Assembly (NCBI RefSeq): GCF_029873475.1
Contig: NZ_CP123499.1
Span: 806,001 to 870,000, forward strand
Direction: 5' to 3'
Source of the DNA: Arsenophonus sp. aPb
Lineage (GTDB): Bacteria > Pseudomonadota > Gammaproteobacteria > Enterobacterales > Enterobacteriaceae
DNA length: 64,000 nucleotides
Each line of letters starts with the position of its first letter. Position 1 is the first letter of the stretch. Under the pieces are notes generated by a model. It saw nothing but the letters and a program-made list of their open reading frames with translations. It was not told where the DNA came from and ran no database searches. Both the position numbers and the translations under genes were made by a program. Of the stretch, positions 1 to 9,416 are shown in pieces.

Positions 1-244
1 GTGGAGTCCTCTTTGCGAAGAGGAAAGTAATGTGATTTATCAATTAAGCGAAAAAATATTAAAAAAATTAATGGAAGAATGTCAATTTACCGTGACTAAA
101 CAGTTACAATTAATTTCTCGTAATAGATATATTAATTTGGCTGGCGTTGTATCACCAACATATTTAGCCGATGGAGCAGGCTTTTCTGCCGCATTGGAGG
201 AATTTTTTCATTTAATAAATAATTATTCAGAGATGCTTCATTAA
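1..244 (+). CDS. invB: T3SS chaperone InvB/SpaK, C-terminal part (5' end outside window)
   Basis: The reading frame is open from base 2 to the TAA at 242-244, so only the last 80 residues are present. They align by eye with the C-terminal half of Salmonella InvB: the helix with KLMEECQF, the QLQLISRN strand, then a conserved SDG/ADG-x-F-SxAL segment before a final helix. InvB-type proteins are cytoplasmic class I chaperones that hold SPI-1 effectors and bring them to the ATPase. The gene sits directly before the ATPase gene, as in SPI-1, and its stop overlaps the next ATG by one base. An apparent GTG start at 32 is internal, because homology continues upstream of it. Confidence 0.82.
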   Translation, partial: WSPLCEEESNVIYQLSEKILKKLMEECQFTVTKQLQLISRNRYINLAGVVSPTYLADGAGFSAALEEFFHLINNYSEMLH

Positions 245-1536
245 TGAATCAAATCACTTTAAGCCATAGAATATATAAGATTCAGTCTCTATTAGGAACA
301 ATGATTGAGGCCAATATTGCTGATTGTGAAATTGGTGAAATTTGCCATATTCATAAAAATTGGCGCGATACAAAAATTATTGCTAAGGCACAAGTTCTTG
401 GTTTTCGAAAAGAGACTGTAATACTAGGGCTAATAGGTGAATCGATAGGGATCTCAAAAGAGAGTGTCATTATTCCATCAAAAGAACATTTTAGCATAAA
501 ACTTTCATCAAATTTATTAGGTTGTGTCATTGATTCAATGGGACGCATTGTTGAACGTTTTAAAGAAAACAGTGACTTATTAACTAATGAAAAGCGTGGT
601 ATCAACCAAAGTCCACCAAATTATTTGCAAAGAAAACCAATACAACATCCCTTTGTAACGGGTATTAAAGCGATTGATGGGCTAATCACCTGTGGCATTG
701 GTCAACGATTAGGTATTTTTGCTTCTGCTGGATGTGGAAAAACTTCACTGATACATATGATGATACAGCATGCTAGCGCAGATATTTTTATTATCGCATT
801 AATAGGTGAGCGGGGTCGTGAGCTGACTGAATTTGTTGATACGTTGAAACAAACTGGTTATATCGATAAATGCGTCATTGTTTACGCGACTTCTGATTAC
901 TCTTCAATCGATCGGGTAAATGCTGCGCTGGTTGCCACAACAATTGCTGAATATTTTCGCGATGCTGGAAGTAACGTAGTACTATTTTTAGATTCAATAA
1001 CCCGTTATTCAAGAGCATTACGCGACGTAGCATTAGCTGCGGGAGAACCACCCGCCAGACGAGGGTATCCTGCATCTGTATTTGAAGCCTTACCAAAATT
1101 ATTGGAGCGGCCGGGGCTTACGCAAAAAGGGGGAATAACAGCGTTTTATACTATATTATTAGAAAATGATGACGAGCCAGATCCGATTGCAGAAGAGATC
1201 CGTTCTATTCTTGATGGACATATTTATCTAAATCGTAAGTTGGCAGAAAAGAGTCATTATCCTGCTATTAGTATTTTACAAAGTATAAGTCGTGTAGCTT
1301 CTCAAATATGTGATCAGCAACATTTGAGTCATGTCGCTCAAGTAAAAAAAATCTTAAGTAAAATTGAAGAATTGAAAATATTTATCGATTTAGGCGAATA
1401 TAAAGAAGGTGAAAACCGTGAAAATGATGAAATGTTATATAAATATAACAAAATAAATAATTGGCTTATACAGTCTCCTGATGAAAAAAAATCTTTTGAA
1501 TCAATAAAACAGGAGATGTATGAGATTTTATCGTAA
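244..1536 (+). CDS. sctN: T3SS ATPase SctN (InvC/SpaL)
   Basis: This is the hexameric cytoplasmic ATPase that strips chaperones from substrates at the base of the T3SS. The 430-residue length equals InvC. The Walker A motif is SAGCGKTSL, with the lysine at residue 165, the same number as the essential InvC lysine. The Walker B region is NVVLFLDSITRYSRA and the conserved GEPPARRGYPASVF loop follows. The N-terminal domain is the F1-like beta barrel. The start overlaps the end of invB by one base and the 3' end overlaps spaM by 17 bases, typical of translational coupling in the inv/spa operon. Confidence 0.97.
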   Translation: MNQITLSHRIYKIQSLLGTMIEANIADCEIGEICHIHKNWRDTKIIAKAQVLGFRKETVILGLIGESIGISKESVIIPSKEHFSIKLSSNLLGCVIDSMGRIVERFKENSDLLTNEKRGINQSPPNYLQRKPIQHPFVTGIKAIDGLITCGIGQRLGIFASAGCGKTSLIHMMIQHASADIFIIALIGERGRELTEFVDTLKQTGYIDKCVIVYATSDYSSIDRVNAALVATTIAEYFRDAGSNVVLFLDSITRYSRALRDVALAAGEPPARRGYPASVFEALPKLLERPGLTQKGGITAFYTILLENDDEPDPIAEEIRSILDGHIYLNRKLAEKSHYPAISILQSISRVASQICDQQHLSHVAQVKKILSKIEELKIFIDLGEYKEGENRENDEMLYKYNKINNWLIQSPDEKKSFESIKQEMYEILS

Positions 1537-1990
1537 TGTAAAAAAAAGGCATACTCTAATATGTCAAAAAATAAATCAGAACGATATTTTACTGCAAAAA
1601 TTAGATAATAAGATAATGATATTAGAAGATGAAATAAATGAAATTAATAAAGAAATCTTATTTATAAATAGCTTATTGACAGATATTAATAATTTAGGAT
1701 TTTTATCAAAAGAGGAATTATTAGCAATAAAAAGAAAACAAGCTGTATTTAATCATCAATTAATCGATTTAAAACTGGAGAAAGCAAAAAAGGAAGCTAC
1801 CCATCAGGCTATTATTTTAGAAAAAAAAGAAAAATTAAATATTAAAAAAAATTTACACATGAAAAATGAAAAGTATATTTTTTTGTTGAAAAAAGAAATG
1901 GTTAAAATTATTCAAAGGAAGTATCTTATTGAAGAAAATGAAATAGAGGAAGTTCTTTATGCCAAAAGTAAGCTCAATAAAAATTTATAA
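1520..1990 (+). CDS. spaM: T3SS stalk/linker protein SctO (InvI/SpaM)
   Basis: A 156-residue, highly charged protein predicted to be a long antiparallel coiled coil (Lys/Glu/Leu/Ile rich throughout), as expected for the SctO stalk that links the ATPase to the export gate. Sequence identity in this family is low, so the call rests on position between the ATPase and SpaN genes, on size (InvI is about 147 aa) and on helical composition. AGGAG at 1511-1515 lies 4 bases before the ATG and supports this start inside the ATPase gene. The end overlaps the next gene by 32 bases. Confidence 0.85.
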   Translation: MRFYRNVKKRHTLICQKINQNDILLQKLDNKIMILEDEINEINKEILFINSLLTDINNLGFLSKEELLAIKRKQAVFNHQLIDLKLEKAKKEATHQAIILEKKEKLNIKKNLHMKNEKYIFLLKKEMVKIIQRKYLIEENEIEEVLYAKSKLNKNL

Positions 1991-3011
1991 TATGCAATCA
2001 AAGCAAAATAGAACATGCTCATTAGATGATATTATTAAAGAGAATATAAAAAATAATAAATCATTATCTCAAATTGATTTAACAAAAACTAATGATTTTG
2101 ATTTATCAAATGATAATGCTATTTTTTATGATCATAAATATAAAGATGAAATTGATGAAGTTGATTATCCTAGAAATATTAATGAAATTAATTTGTTAAT
2201 AAAAAATGAAGAAAAAGATAGTGTAATAGTAGATAATGAAAGTTATGATATGTCTTTAAAGTTATCTGAAGATAATATAAAAAACATTATAACAAGTAAT
2301 CACTCAATATTTAACGATTTTGCAAATGGGGAGGAGATAAAGAATGATAAATTTAGCAATCATAAAAATTATATTTCCACTGATAAATTATCTAGCCAAA
2401 TACACTTTATAAAATATGAACATAGCCTTATAAAAAAAGAAAATACTATTAATAAATTAAGTATCAGTAATCCTGTTGATGCTAGTTATATAACGACTTT
2501 AGTTGACACTATTGATTTAGGATCTCGTGGACAGAACAAAAAAAGTAGCGTAAATAATTTATTTCACAATCAAGAAATAAATTTAACAGCCAACTATGAA
2601 ACAATACCCGTAAGTTATAAAAATAGTAATGATTACGATTATCATAATACATTTTTGTTATCTAAAAAAACATTTAATAAAAATATAGAGTTACCCTTAT
2701 TTGAAAATTCACTAAAAAATAAAAATATAAAAAATAGCTTTATTAATAGTAATGAAAATAGAGAGTTAAAATATTATTTTAAAAAATGGGGAAAAACACA
2801 TTATGTGGATATAAGTATAAGTAAGAATTTAGAGCATTATCCATTATTTAGCTTTTGTCCATCAGATTCATTAGTTGATAATAGAATTCATAACTATTTA
2901 AATAGTAATAATAGTTGTGAAAAAAATTTTTTCATTATAAAACAAGATAATAAAGATGAAGATAATGAAAAAAGTGATAAATATCGAATAGTTTCCGAGG
3001 ATGAAGAATGA
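1959..3011 (+). CDS. spaN: Probable T3SS needle-length regulator SctP (InvJ/SpaN)
   Basis: 350 residues, extremely rich in Asn, Asp, Lys, Ser and Ile, with no membrane segment. InvJ/SpaN proteins are secreted molecular rulers that set needle length and help switch substrate specificity; they diverge fast. The assignment comes mainly from order (spaM-spaN-spaO) and size (InvJ is 336 aa). The part from about residue 255 (LKYYFKKWGKTHYVDISI) looks more folded and resembles the SctP C-terminal switch region. The 3' end overlaps spaO in an ATGA configuration at 3008-3011. Confidence 0.75.
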   Translation: MPKVSSIKIYNMQSKQNRTCSLDDIIKENIKNNKSLSQIDLTKTNDFDLSNDNAIFYDHKYKDEIDEVDYPRNINEINLLIKNEEKDSVIVDNESYDMSLKLSEDNIKNIITSNHSIFNDFANGEEIKNDKFSNHKNYISTDKLSSQIHFIKYEHSLIKKENTINKLSISNPVDASYITTLVDTIDLGSRGQNKKSSVNNLFHNQEINLTANYETIPVSYKNSNDYDYHNTFLLSKKTFNKNIELPLFENSLKNKNIKNSFINSNENRELKYYFKKWGKTHYVDISISKNLEHYPLFSFCPSDSLVDNRIHNYLNSNNSCEKNFFIIKQDNKDEDNEKSDKYRIVSEDEE

Positions 3012-3940
3012 TAAAAAATTATTTTCCTATAAAAAGCCACAAGGAAATTAATTTTAAACAATTGTTAATTTCATGGCAAAAAAAAGGAATTAGTCAAAAA
3101 AAATTTCCATTACCAAATGGAGAATTTTTATTATCTTTTTTTACTGATAAAAATTGGAAAGGGATCATAGACTTAAGCGAATGGTTAGAATTAATAAAAC
3201 CAGATTTAAATGGTTTATCTAAGTATGCCTGGAAATTTGAAGAATTAGAGGCTCTTTTTTTAAATAGCTATACAATAAATGAACTTTTACCTTATGAATT
3301 AGAATTTAATGTCATATATAGTAATGGAAAAGTTAGTTGTAATGATAGCGATTATAAAAATATTATAGCTATGCTTAGGACAGATTATGGTAATATATGG
3401 ATCCATGATATTGATAATAACTTGAATGATGTAAATAAATTAGAAAAATATAAATGTGATCATATCCCAGTGGAATTAATTTTCAGAATGGGTTTCAGTA
3501 ATATAACTGCAATAACTTTAAATAAGATTAATGTGGGTGATATTTTATTTGTAAATCAGCAAACGTATGATGTGGTTATTCAGAACAAAGTTATTGGTCA
3601 TTTTACTAACGATAATGGTGTTTATATGGTAAATACTAATTTTTATGATGAAAGTATTGATGATACAATCAATGAGGATAATATTCTAATTGAGTCTAGC
3701 AATAAAATAAGATCTAAAGATGATATTCCTATTACCCTTGAATATATTTTACAAAAAAGCAAAATTCCTTTATCCGAATTAGAAAATATTTTTCAAGGTA
3801 AAGTATTACCATGTGACTTAGCAGCAGAAAATAATGTTAAAGTTGTTGCTAATGGAGTTTTAATTGCAAAAGGAAATATAATATGGATTGAAGATAGATT
3901 AGGTGTAGAGATCACTCATTTATTTCATAACGAAAAATAA
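3008..3940 (+). CDS. spaO: T3SS sorting-platform protein SctQ (SpaO)
   Basis: 310 residues (Salmonella SpaO 303). SpaO forms the pods of the cytoplasmic sorting platform. The C-terminal 70 residues form a SpoA domain: DIPITLEYILQKSKIPLSEL, then an acidic/hydrophobic strand pair and a closing NGVLIAKGNIIWIEDRLGVE. An in-frame ATG at 3626 (Met207) with GGTG at 3617-3620 is a plausible internal start for a separate SpaO-C product of 104 residues. The ATG at 3008 overlaps the TGA of spaN. Confidence 0.9.
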   Translation: MIKNYFPIKSHKEINFKQLLISWQKKGISQKKFPLPNGEFLLSFFTDKNWKGIIDLSEWLELIKPDLNGLSKYAWKFEELEALFLNSYTINELLPYELEFNVIYSNGKVSCNDSDYKNIIAMLRTDYGNIWIHDIDNNLNDVNKLEKYKCDHIPVELIFRMGFSNITAITLNKINVGDILFVNQQTYDVVIQNKVIGHFTNDNGVYMVNTNFYDESIDDTINEDNILIESSNKIRSKDDIPITLEYILQKSKIPLSELENIFQGKVLPCDLAAENNVKVVANGVLIAKGNIIWIEDRLGVEITHLFHNEK

Positions 3941-3974
3941 ACAATTACTAATATTGAGAGTAAAAATAGAAATT

Positions 3975-4637
3975 ATGAATAATGATATTTCTCTGATTAC
4001 CCTATTGGCATTTTCTACCTTATTACCATTTATTATAGCGACGGGAACATGCTATATAAAATTTTCTATTGTTTTTATTATGGCAAGGAATGCTTTAGGT
4101 CTACAGCAAATTCCTTCTAACATGGTGTTAAATGGTATTGCATTAATATTATCATTTTTTGTCTTACTGCCAATAGTAAAAACCAGTTATCAAGAATTTA
4201 ATAAGGTCAATATAGATTATAAAGATATTGATTCTATTATTAATTCAGTAAATTCTGGGCTAAGTGGATATAAAAATTATTTAATAAAATATTCAGATAA
4301 AGATTTAGTCTCATTTTTTGATAAGTTACATCAAAAGTCGGATGATGGAAATGATAATCAATATGAAAATGGTAATGATAGTTCTATTGTTTCATTACTT
4401 CCAGCATATGCTTTAAGTGAAATAAAAAACGCCTTTACTATCGGATTTTATTTATATTTGCCTTTTGTTGTTATCGATTTACTTATTTCAAGTATTTTAT
4501 TATCGCTTGGAATGATGATGATGAGTCCGGTAACAATATCTGTTCCCATAAAGTTAATTTTATTTATATGTTTAGATGGATGGAGCTTGTTATCAAAAGG
4601 ATTAATAACTCAGTATATTGAACTAGCAACAGGATAA
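3975..4637 (+). CDS. spaP: T3SS export-gate membrane protein SctR (SpaP)
   Basis: SpaP/SctR forms the pentameric core of the export gate in the inner membrane. From the ATG at 3975 the protein is 220 residues (SpaP 224). It shows the FliP-family opening LLAFSTLLPFIIATGTCYIK and RNALGLQQIPSNMVLNGIAL, two N-terminal membrane helices, an acidic periplasmic loop rich in Asp/Asn, and two C-terminal helices including LLISSILLSLGMMMMSPVTI. An upstream TTG at 3954 would add seven residues not expected in the family. Confidence 0.96.
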   Translation: MNNDISLITLLAFSTLLPFIIATGTCYIKFSIVFIMARNALGLQQIPSNMVLNGIALILSFFVLLPIVKTSYQEFNKVNIDYKDIDSIINSVNSGLSGYKNYLIKYSDKDLVSFFDKLHQKSDDGNDNQYENGNDSSIVSLLPAYALSEIKNAFTIGFYLYLPFVVIDLLISSILLSLGMMMMSPVTISVPIKLILFICLDGWSLLSKGLITQYIELATG

Positions 4638-4649
4638 TGTATAAAAATT

Positions 4650-4904
4650 ATGAGTAATATTATTTTTGCAAGTAATAAAGCATTATATTTAATATTAATA
4701 TTTTCATTATTACCCGTCATAGTTGCAACAATAATTGGATTGTTTGTTGGACTTTTTCAGACGGTAACTCAACTACAAGAACAAACTTTGCCTTTTGGGT
4801 TAAAGTTAATTGGTGTAATGGGATGTTTATATTTACTATCAGGTTGGTATAGCGAAGTTCTTTTAAGTTATGCTCATGAAGTTATTAAATTAGCCCTATC
4901 GTGA
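4650..4904 (+). CDS. spaQ: T3SS export-gate membrane protein SctS (SpaQ)
   Basis: An 84-residue protein with two transmembrane helices, the size of SpaQ (86 aa). The FliQ-family loop between the helices is clear: GLFVGLFQTVTQLQEQTLPF. SctS wraps around the SctR-SctT core of the export gate. It lies 12 bases after spaP and 9 bases before spaR in the usual order. Confidence 0.95.
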   Translation: MSNIIFASNKALYLILIFSLLPVIVATIIGLFVGLFQTVTQLQEQTLPFGLKLIGVMGCLYLLSGWYSEVLLSYAHEVIKLALS

Positions 4905-4913
4905 TGTAATATT

Positions 4914-5684
4914 ATGCATATAGATACCAATCTTTATTTTAATATTTATAATTTTTTATCCCATTTAGTGGTCATAGCATCCCGTATTTTTCCAATATTT
5001 TCGATTATTCCATTTTTATCTAACAATATTCTATCTCCCACAATAAAATTTCCTCTTTCGTTATTTATTGCTATGGGTGTATGGCCATATGATGTATATG
5101 CATTACCTCAATTAGAATCGATGAGTTATTTAGTTATCTTGTTAAAAGAAATTATTATTGGATTAATGATTGCTATTTTTATTTCTTTACCTTTTTGTGT
5201 TTTACAAATAACCGGAAATATTATTGATAATCAAAGAGGAGCGACATTAAGTAGTAGTATTGACCCTATTAATGGTGTAGATACATCCGAACTGGCTAAT
5301 TTTTTTAATTTATTTGTGGTGACACTATTTTTAGCTAATGGTGGAGTTATAACAATTTTGGAAATTTATCATCATAGTTATCGTTTGTGGCTACCTTTTT
5401 CAATGGAATTTCCATCAATTTCAAATATTTTAACTTTTATTTCTTATGCCATTTCAAAAGCAGTAATGTTAGCAAGTCCATTAATTATTATTTTTTTGGT
5501 CACTGAAATTATGCTTGGACTGCTTGGTCGATATGCTCCACAATTAAATCCCTTTTCTATTGCTTTAACTGTTAAAAGTCTAATTTGTTTTACTATATTG
5601 ATGATTTATTTTTCTTCATCTTTTAGTGAAACGGTATTAATCATGCAGGAAATATCTTTTAAACTAATACAAAACAGTATCTAA
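4914..5684 (+). CDS. spaR: T3SS export-gate membrane protein SctT (SpaR)
   Basis: 256 residues (SpaR 263) with about six membrane helices. The FliR-family segment GNIIDNQRGATLSSSIDP is present around residue 105, and the C-terminal part carries APQLNPFSIALTVKS. SctT completes the SctR5-SctS4-SctT1 export gate. The gene follows spaQ by 9 bases and precedes spaS by 9 bases. Confidence 0.96.
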   Translation: MHIDTNLYFNIYNFLSHLVVIASRIFPIFSIIPFLSNNILSPTIKFPLSLFIAMGVWPYDVYALPQLESMSYLVILLKEIIIGLMIAIFISLPFCVLQITGNIIDNQRGATLSSSIDPINGVDTSELANFFNLFVVTLFLANGGVITILEIYHHSYRLWLPFSMEFPSISNILTFISYAISKAVMLASPLIIIFLVTEIMLGLLGRYAPQLNPFSIALTVKSLICFTILMIYFSSSFSETVLIMQEISFKLIQNSI

Positions 5685-5693
5685 TGGAAAGCT

Positions 5694-6731
5694 ATGTCAG
5701 CAAACAAAACAGAGAAACCAACACCTAAGAAGTTAAAAGATGCAGCCCAAAAAGGAAAAAGTTTTAAAAGCAAAGACTTAGTTATTAGTTGCCTTATTTT
5801 TTTAGGTTGTTTATATTTGACAAATTATATTAATTTTACAACTATAATAGATATTTGGGCAAATACATTAAAAAATAATCATAGTATCACACCACTAAAT
5901 TATACTTTTGTTCTTTTTTTTACGGCATTAAAGATTTTTTTACCTTTTCTTTTTTTATGTATATTAATTATTATGCTGACAACGATGGCACAGACAGGAT
6001 TTAAAATTGCAACTAAAATATTAAAGTTTGATTTTAATAATTTAAATCCTATTAATGGGATTAAAAAGATATTTAGTATTAGAACTATAAAAGATTTTAT
6101 TAAAACATTTTTATTTATCATAATATTTTTTATTGTTACATATATTTATTGGAATAGTAATAAAAAAATTATTTTTGCTCAAATTTATTTAAATATTGAA
6201 AGTATTTTTATAATTTGGAAAGAATTAGTTAGTGATTTTATTATTATTTTATTATTATCATCTATTATTATTTTAATCTTAGATGCAGTTGCAGAATATT
6301 TTATTCACATTAAAGATTTAAAAATGGATAAAAATGAAGTTAAACGTGAATATAAAGAACAGGAAGGAAATCCTGAAATAAAATCAAAAAGAAAAGAATT
6401 GCATGTTGAGATTTTATCTGAACAAGTAAAAAGTGATATTAAGAGTTCCAAATTTATGATCGCTAATCCAACACATATAATTATCGGTATCTATTTAAAT
6501 CCACAAATAGTTGCAATACCAATGGTTTCGGTATTAGAAACCAATCAACGTGCACTTGCTGCACGTGCTTATGCTGAAAAAGAGGGCGTACCCGTGGTAG
6601 AAAATATTGCATTAGCACGTCGAATATATAATACACACCAACTTTATGCTTTTATTAATTTAGAGGAAATTGGTGAAGTAATTAAAATTCTAAGTTGGTT
6701 GCAAAAAGTTGAAAATGAGTGGGATAACTAA
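5694..6731 (+). CDS. spaS: T3SS autocleaving switch protein SctU (SpaS)
   Basis: 345 residues; an FlhB-family protein with four N-terminal membrane helices and a cytoplasmic C-terminal domain. It opens with the family signature SANKTEKPTPKKLKDAAQKG. The autocleavage motif NPTH is present, with the Asn codon at 6465-6467, which is residue 258, the same number as in Salmonella SpaS. Cleavage there switches export from needle to translocator substrates. The 107 bases up to sicA contain no clear terminator. Confidence 0.97.
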   Translation: MSANKTEKPTPKKLKDAAQKGKSFKSKDLVISCLIFLGCLYLTNYINFTTIIDIWANTLKNNHSITPLNYTFVLFFTALKIFLPFLFLCILIIMLTTMAQTGFKIATKILKFDFNNLNPINGIKKIFSIRTIKDFIKTFLFIIIFFIVTYIYWNSNKKIIFAQIYLNIESIFIIWKELVSDFIIILLLSSIIILILDAVAEYFIHIKDLKMDKNEVKREYKEQEGNPEIKSKRKELHVEILSEQVKSDIKSSKFMIANPTHIIIGIYLNPQIVAIPMVSVLETNQRALAARAYAEKEGVPVVENIALARRIYNTHQLYAFINLEEIGEVIKILSWLQKVENEWDN

Positions 6732-6838
6732 ATTACATAAAGAATTACTTTTTGTATGAGCGTTATTTATGTGTACATGATTTATTTATCTGTTTTAATT
6801 ATGAAAATGAATGCTAATAGCAATTCAGGAGATTTACT

Positions 6839-7369
6839 ATGCCCTGTAATAATGAAAATATATCTCTTACTCAGAATGAACAAGATAGTTTTGGTCTTGA
6901 AGAAACTATTCTGACAGTTATGAATACGGGTGCCACTTTAAAAGATATCTATGAAATAGATGAAAATGTTATAGAGAATATTTACGCGCATGCTTATGAA
7001 TTTTATCAACAGGGTAGGCTTGATGAAGCCGAAAAGTTTTTTAAATTTCTATGTATGTACGATTTGAAAAATGCGGATTATTTCATTGGCTTAGGTGTTG
7101 TTTATCAGCTTAAAAAGGATTATACCAAAGCTTGTGATATTTATGCTTTATCTTATGTAATGGCAAAAGATAATCATTGCCCTGTCTTTTATTCAGGCCA
7201 ATGCCATTTACAAATGGGCGATATTGCTAAAGCTCTTTATTGTTTTGATTTAGTTTGTAATGAAAGTACGGATGTTAAATTAGTAAAAAAAGCGGAAGTT
7301 TATCGAAAAGTTATTAAAGAAACGAGATTATCAGAATCAGAAGTGAAAACAGAAAGTTCAACTTCATAA
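6839..7369 (+). CDS. sicA: Translocator chaperone SicA (LcrH/SycD family)
   Basis: 176 residues with tetratricopeptide-like helices: AYEFYQQGRLDEAEKFFKFL, YFIGLGVVYQLKKDYTKACD and CHLQMGDIAKALYCFD. This is the class II chaperone that holds the pore-forming translocators SipB and SipC; in Salmonella it is also a co-activator with InvF. A CAGGAG motif precedes the ATG and the gene lies 28 bases before sipB, as in SPI-1. Confidence 0.95.
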   Translation: MPCNNENISLTQNEQDSFGLEETILTVMNTGATLKDIYEIDENVIENIYAHAYEFYQQGRLDEAEKFFKFLCMYDLKNADYFIGLGVVYQLKKDYTKACDIYALSYVMAKDNHCPVFYSGQCHLQMGDIAKALYCFDLVCNESTDVKLVKKAEVYRKVIKETRLSESEVKTESSTS

Positions 7370-7397
7370 TAACATATATACAATTAGGGGTTATTTT

Positions 7398-9401
7398 ATG
7401 GGAGAAATAGATACATTAAATATAAGGAGAAATTTTTCTAATAATTTTAATAATGAAAATGTCAATGATGATCATTTTAATGAAATTGCCAGCGTTATTA
7501 AAAATAAAATGACTATTTCTCCCGAAGAAAGAACACAATTAACTAATAAAGCTAAGTTAGAATTAATTCTAAAATCAGATTCTAATAATAAAGAGATTTC
7601 TAATAGTTTCATAGATATTCCCCAAATTAGAAAGCCTAATTCTTCACTATCAGGAAAAGGTAATTTATTATTTCTTTTGGCTGAAATGCAAAAAATTAGT
7701 GTTGATCTTCAAGGAGAAAATTTAAAACTAAGAATTCAAGTGTTTAACGTTAAATTAAAAGCTAAGACTGAAAATGCTAATCAACTATCAAGCGAAATTG
7801 ATCAGTTGAATCGTGAATATCAACAGCAATTAGCGTGTTTAGATAGCATGACGATAAAACTACGAGAACTAAAATCTTATAAACAATCACTTGAGAATGA
7901 AGTTAGTGCTAAAAAAAATGAACTAGATAGCAAGCAGCTAGAATATAAAAATATAAAAGAAAATTTAACAGCAAATATAAAAGAAAATCTAACTGAAAAT
8001 AGTTTGCTGTTAGAAAAAAAGTTAGCAGAGGAAATAAAGACGCTTACTAATTTTATTCAGCAAAAAGAAAGTGAGTTAATTGAAATAAATAACTTATTTG
8101 AGGTGAAATCAAATGAGTGTGAAACTGCTATTAATAATGTAGCTCAATGTGCTGATTTGCTTGATGATGCACTAAATAAATTGCGTGAATTTAAAGCAAA
8201 CGATATAGAAAGCAATAAACCTATTGAACATCATATTGAAGAGGCTCTGTCAAACACAGCTAAGTTGTTAGAAATTTTAACAACATTAATTATTACTATT
8301 GGCAATAGTGCTGTTGATAAATTAAAGGATGATCTTGAGATCAATCGTAAACGGGCAACGGCTAATCAAAATGAGCTGAAACGCAAATCGGAAGAATATG
8401 AACAACAAGTACAAAAAGCTGAACAAACACAAAAAATAGCCAAATGTGTCGGACAAATTCTGGGTGGTTTGGTTATGGCTATTGGTGCAGTCGGTGCGCT
8501 ATTTGGCGGCGCTGGCATTGCTTTAATGGCGGTTGGTATAGGGTTATTAGCAGTAGATTTTATTGCTGAAAAAGCGACAGGTCGATCATTAACCGATAGG
8601 ATCATGAGTCCGTTAATGGAGCATGTTTTTATGCCATTAATGGAGATAATAGGTAAAGTTGTCGATGCGATATTAGAATATACGCCACTTGGTAGTTTAT
8701 TAAAAGAGATCGATAAGGCTGCTGGCACTGATTTATTGTCAATAGCAAAAGGCATTGCAACTGCGGCGGTCGCGGTTGCTGCGATGATTGCTTTAGCTTA
8801 TGTGGCGAAATCTTCAGCAAAATTTCTTTTTGAAAAAATGTCACAAACTTTTATCAACTCAATTATGCAAGTCGCTAAACAAGCAATTACTCAGGCAATA
8901 AAGAAAATTATTCCAAATGTAGTAAAGAATATGAGTAATCAAACATCTGTGGTAGTAAAAAAAATAATCGATGAAATTGCTAAAAAGTTAGAACAAGTTG
9001 CTAGTAAGATTTCAGCGATGATGGAAAAGGCGACGCAACACGTTAATAAGTCGGTATTTAAAGATATCAAGCTAAGAACGCCAGAAGAAATTCATCGTTT
9101 GATGAGAATTACCGCCAATAGATTAGCTATGGCTAATCAAGCTATTATGTTTAGCAATACCGCAACGCAAGGAGGATTAAGAATTAATGTTGCTAATGCT
9201 GAGTTACAGAAAGCCAATATCAATGCTGCAATGTTGTTTGATCGATATGAAATTGACCGTTTAATGGATGATTCACAGCATTTATTTACAACTTATAAAC
9301 ATCAGCAAGAGAGCGTGATGAAATTATTTTCTGATATAACAGAGATAATCACTGCTCAAAATGATACTGGTAAATATATCAGTAAGCCTTTGCGTGCTTA
9401 A
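7398..9401 (+). CDS. sipB: T3SS major translocator SipB (IpaB family)
   Basis: 667 residues (SipB 593, IpaB 580). The N-terminal half is coiled coil (residues about 95-240). Two hydrophobic hairpin segments follow, starting near residue 350 (VGQILGGLVMAIGAVGALFG and the Gly/Ala/Leu-rich stretch after it) and near residue 450 (IATAAVAVAAMIALAYVAKS), which insert into the host membrane. The C-terminus is amphipathic helix. SipB pairs with SipC to form the translocon pore and can bind caspase-1 in Salmonella. The extra length is mainly in the N-terminal coiled coil. Confidence 0.95.
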   Translation: MGEIDTLNIRRNFSNNFNNENVNDDHFNEIASVIKNKMTISPEERTQLTNKAKLELILKSDSNNKEISNSFIDIPQIRKPNSSLSGKGNLLFLLAEMQKISVDLQGENLKLRIQVFNVKLKAKTENANQLSSEIDQLNREYQQQLACLDSMTIKLRELKSYKQSLENEVSAKKNELDSKQLEYKNIKENLTANIKENLTENSLLLEKKLAEEIKTLTNFIQQKESELIEINNLFEVKSNECETAINNVAQCADLLDDALNKLREFKANDIESNKPIEHHIEEALSNTAKLLEILTTLIITIGNSAVDKLKDDLEINRKRATANQNELKRKSEEYEQQVQKAEQTQKIAKCVGQILGGLVMAIGAVGALFGGAGIALMAVGIGLLAVDFIAEKATGRSLTDRIMSPLMEHVFMPLMEIIGKVVDAILEYTPLGSLLKEIDKAAGTDLLSIAKGIATAAVAVAAMIALAYVAKSSAKFLFEKMSQTFINSIMQVAKQAITQAIKKIIPNVVKNMSNQTSVVVKKIIDEIAKKLEQVASKISAMMEKATQHVNKSVFKDIKLRTPEEIHRLMRITANRLAMANQAIMFSNTATQGGLRINVANAELQKANINAAMLFDRYEIDRLMDDSQHLFTTYKHQQESVMKLFSDITEIITAQNDTGKYISKPLRA

Positions 9402-9416
9402 ATTAAAGAGGAACAT

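Noticed and set aside
8366..8844. Two overlapping minus-strand frames within sipB
   Set aside because: They lie opposite the strongly supported sipB translocator gene and have no independent support.
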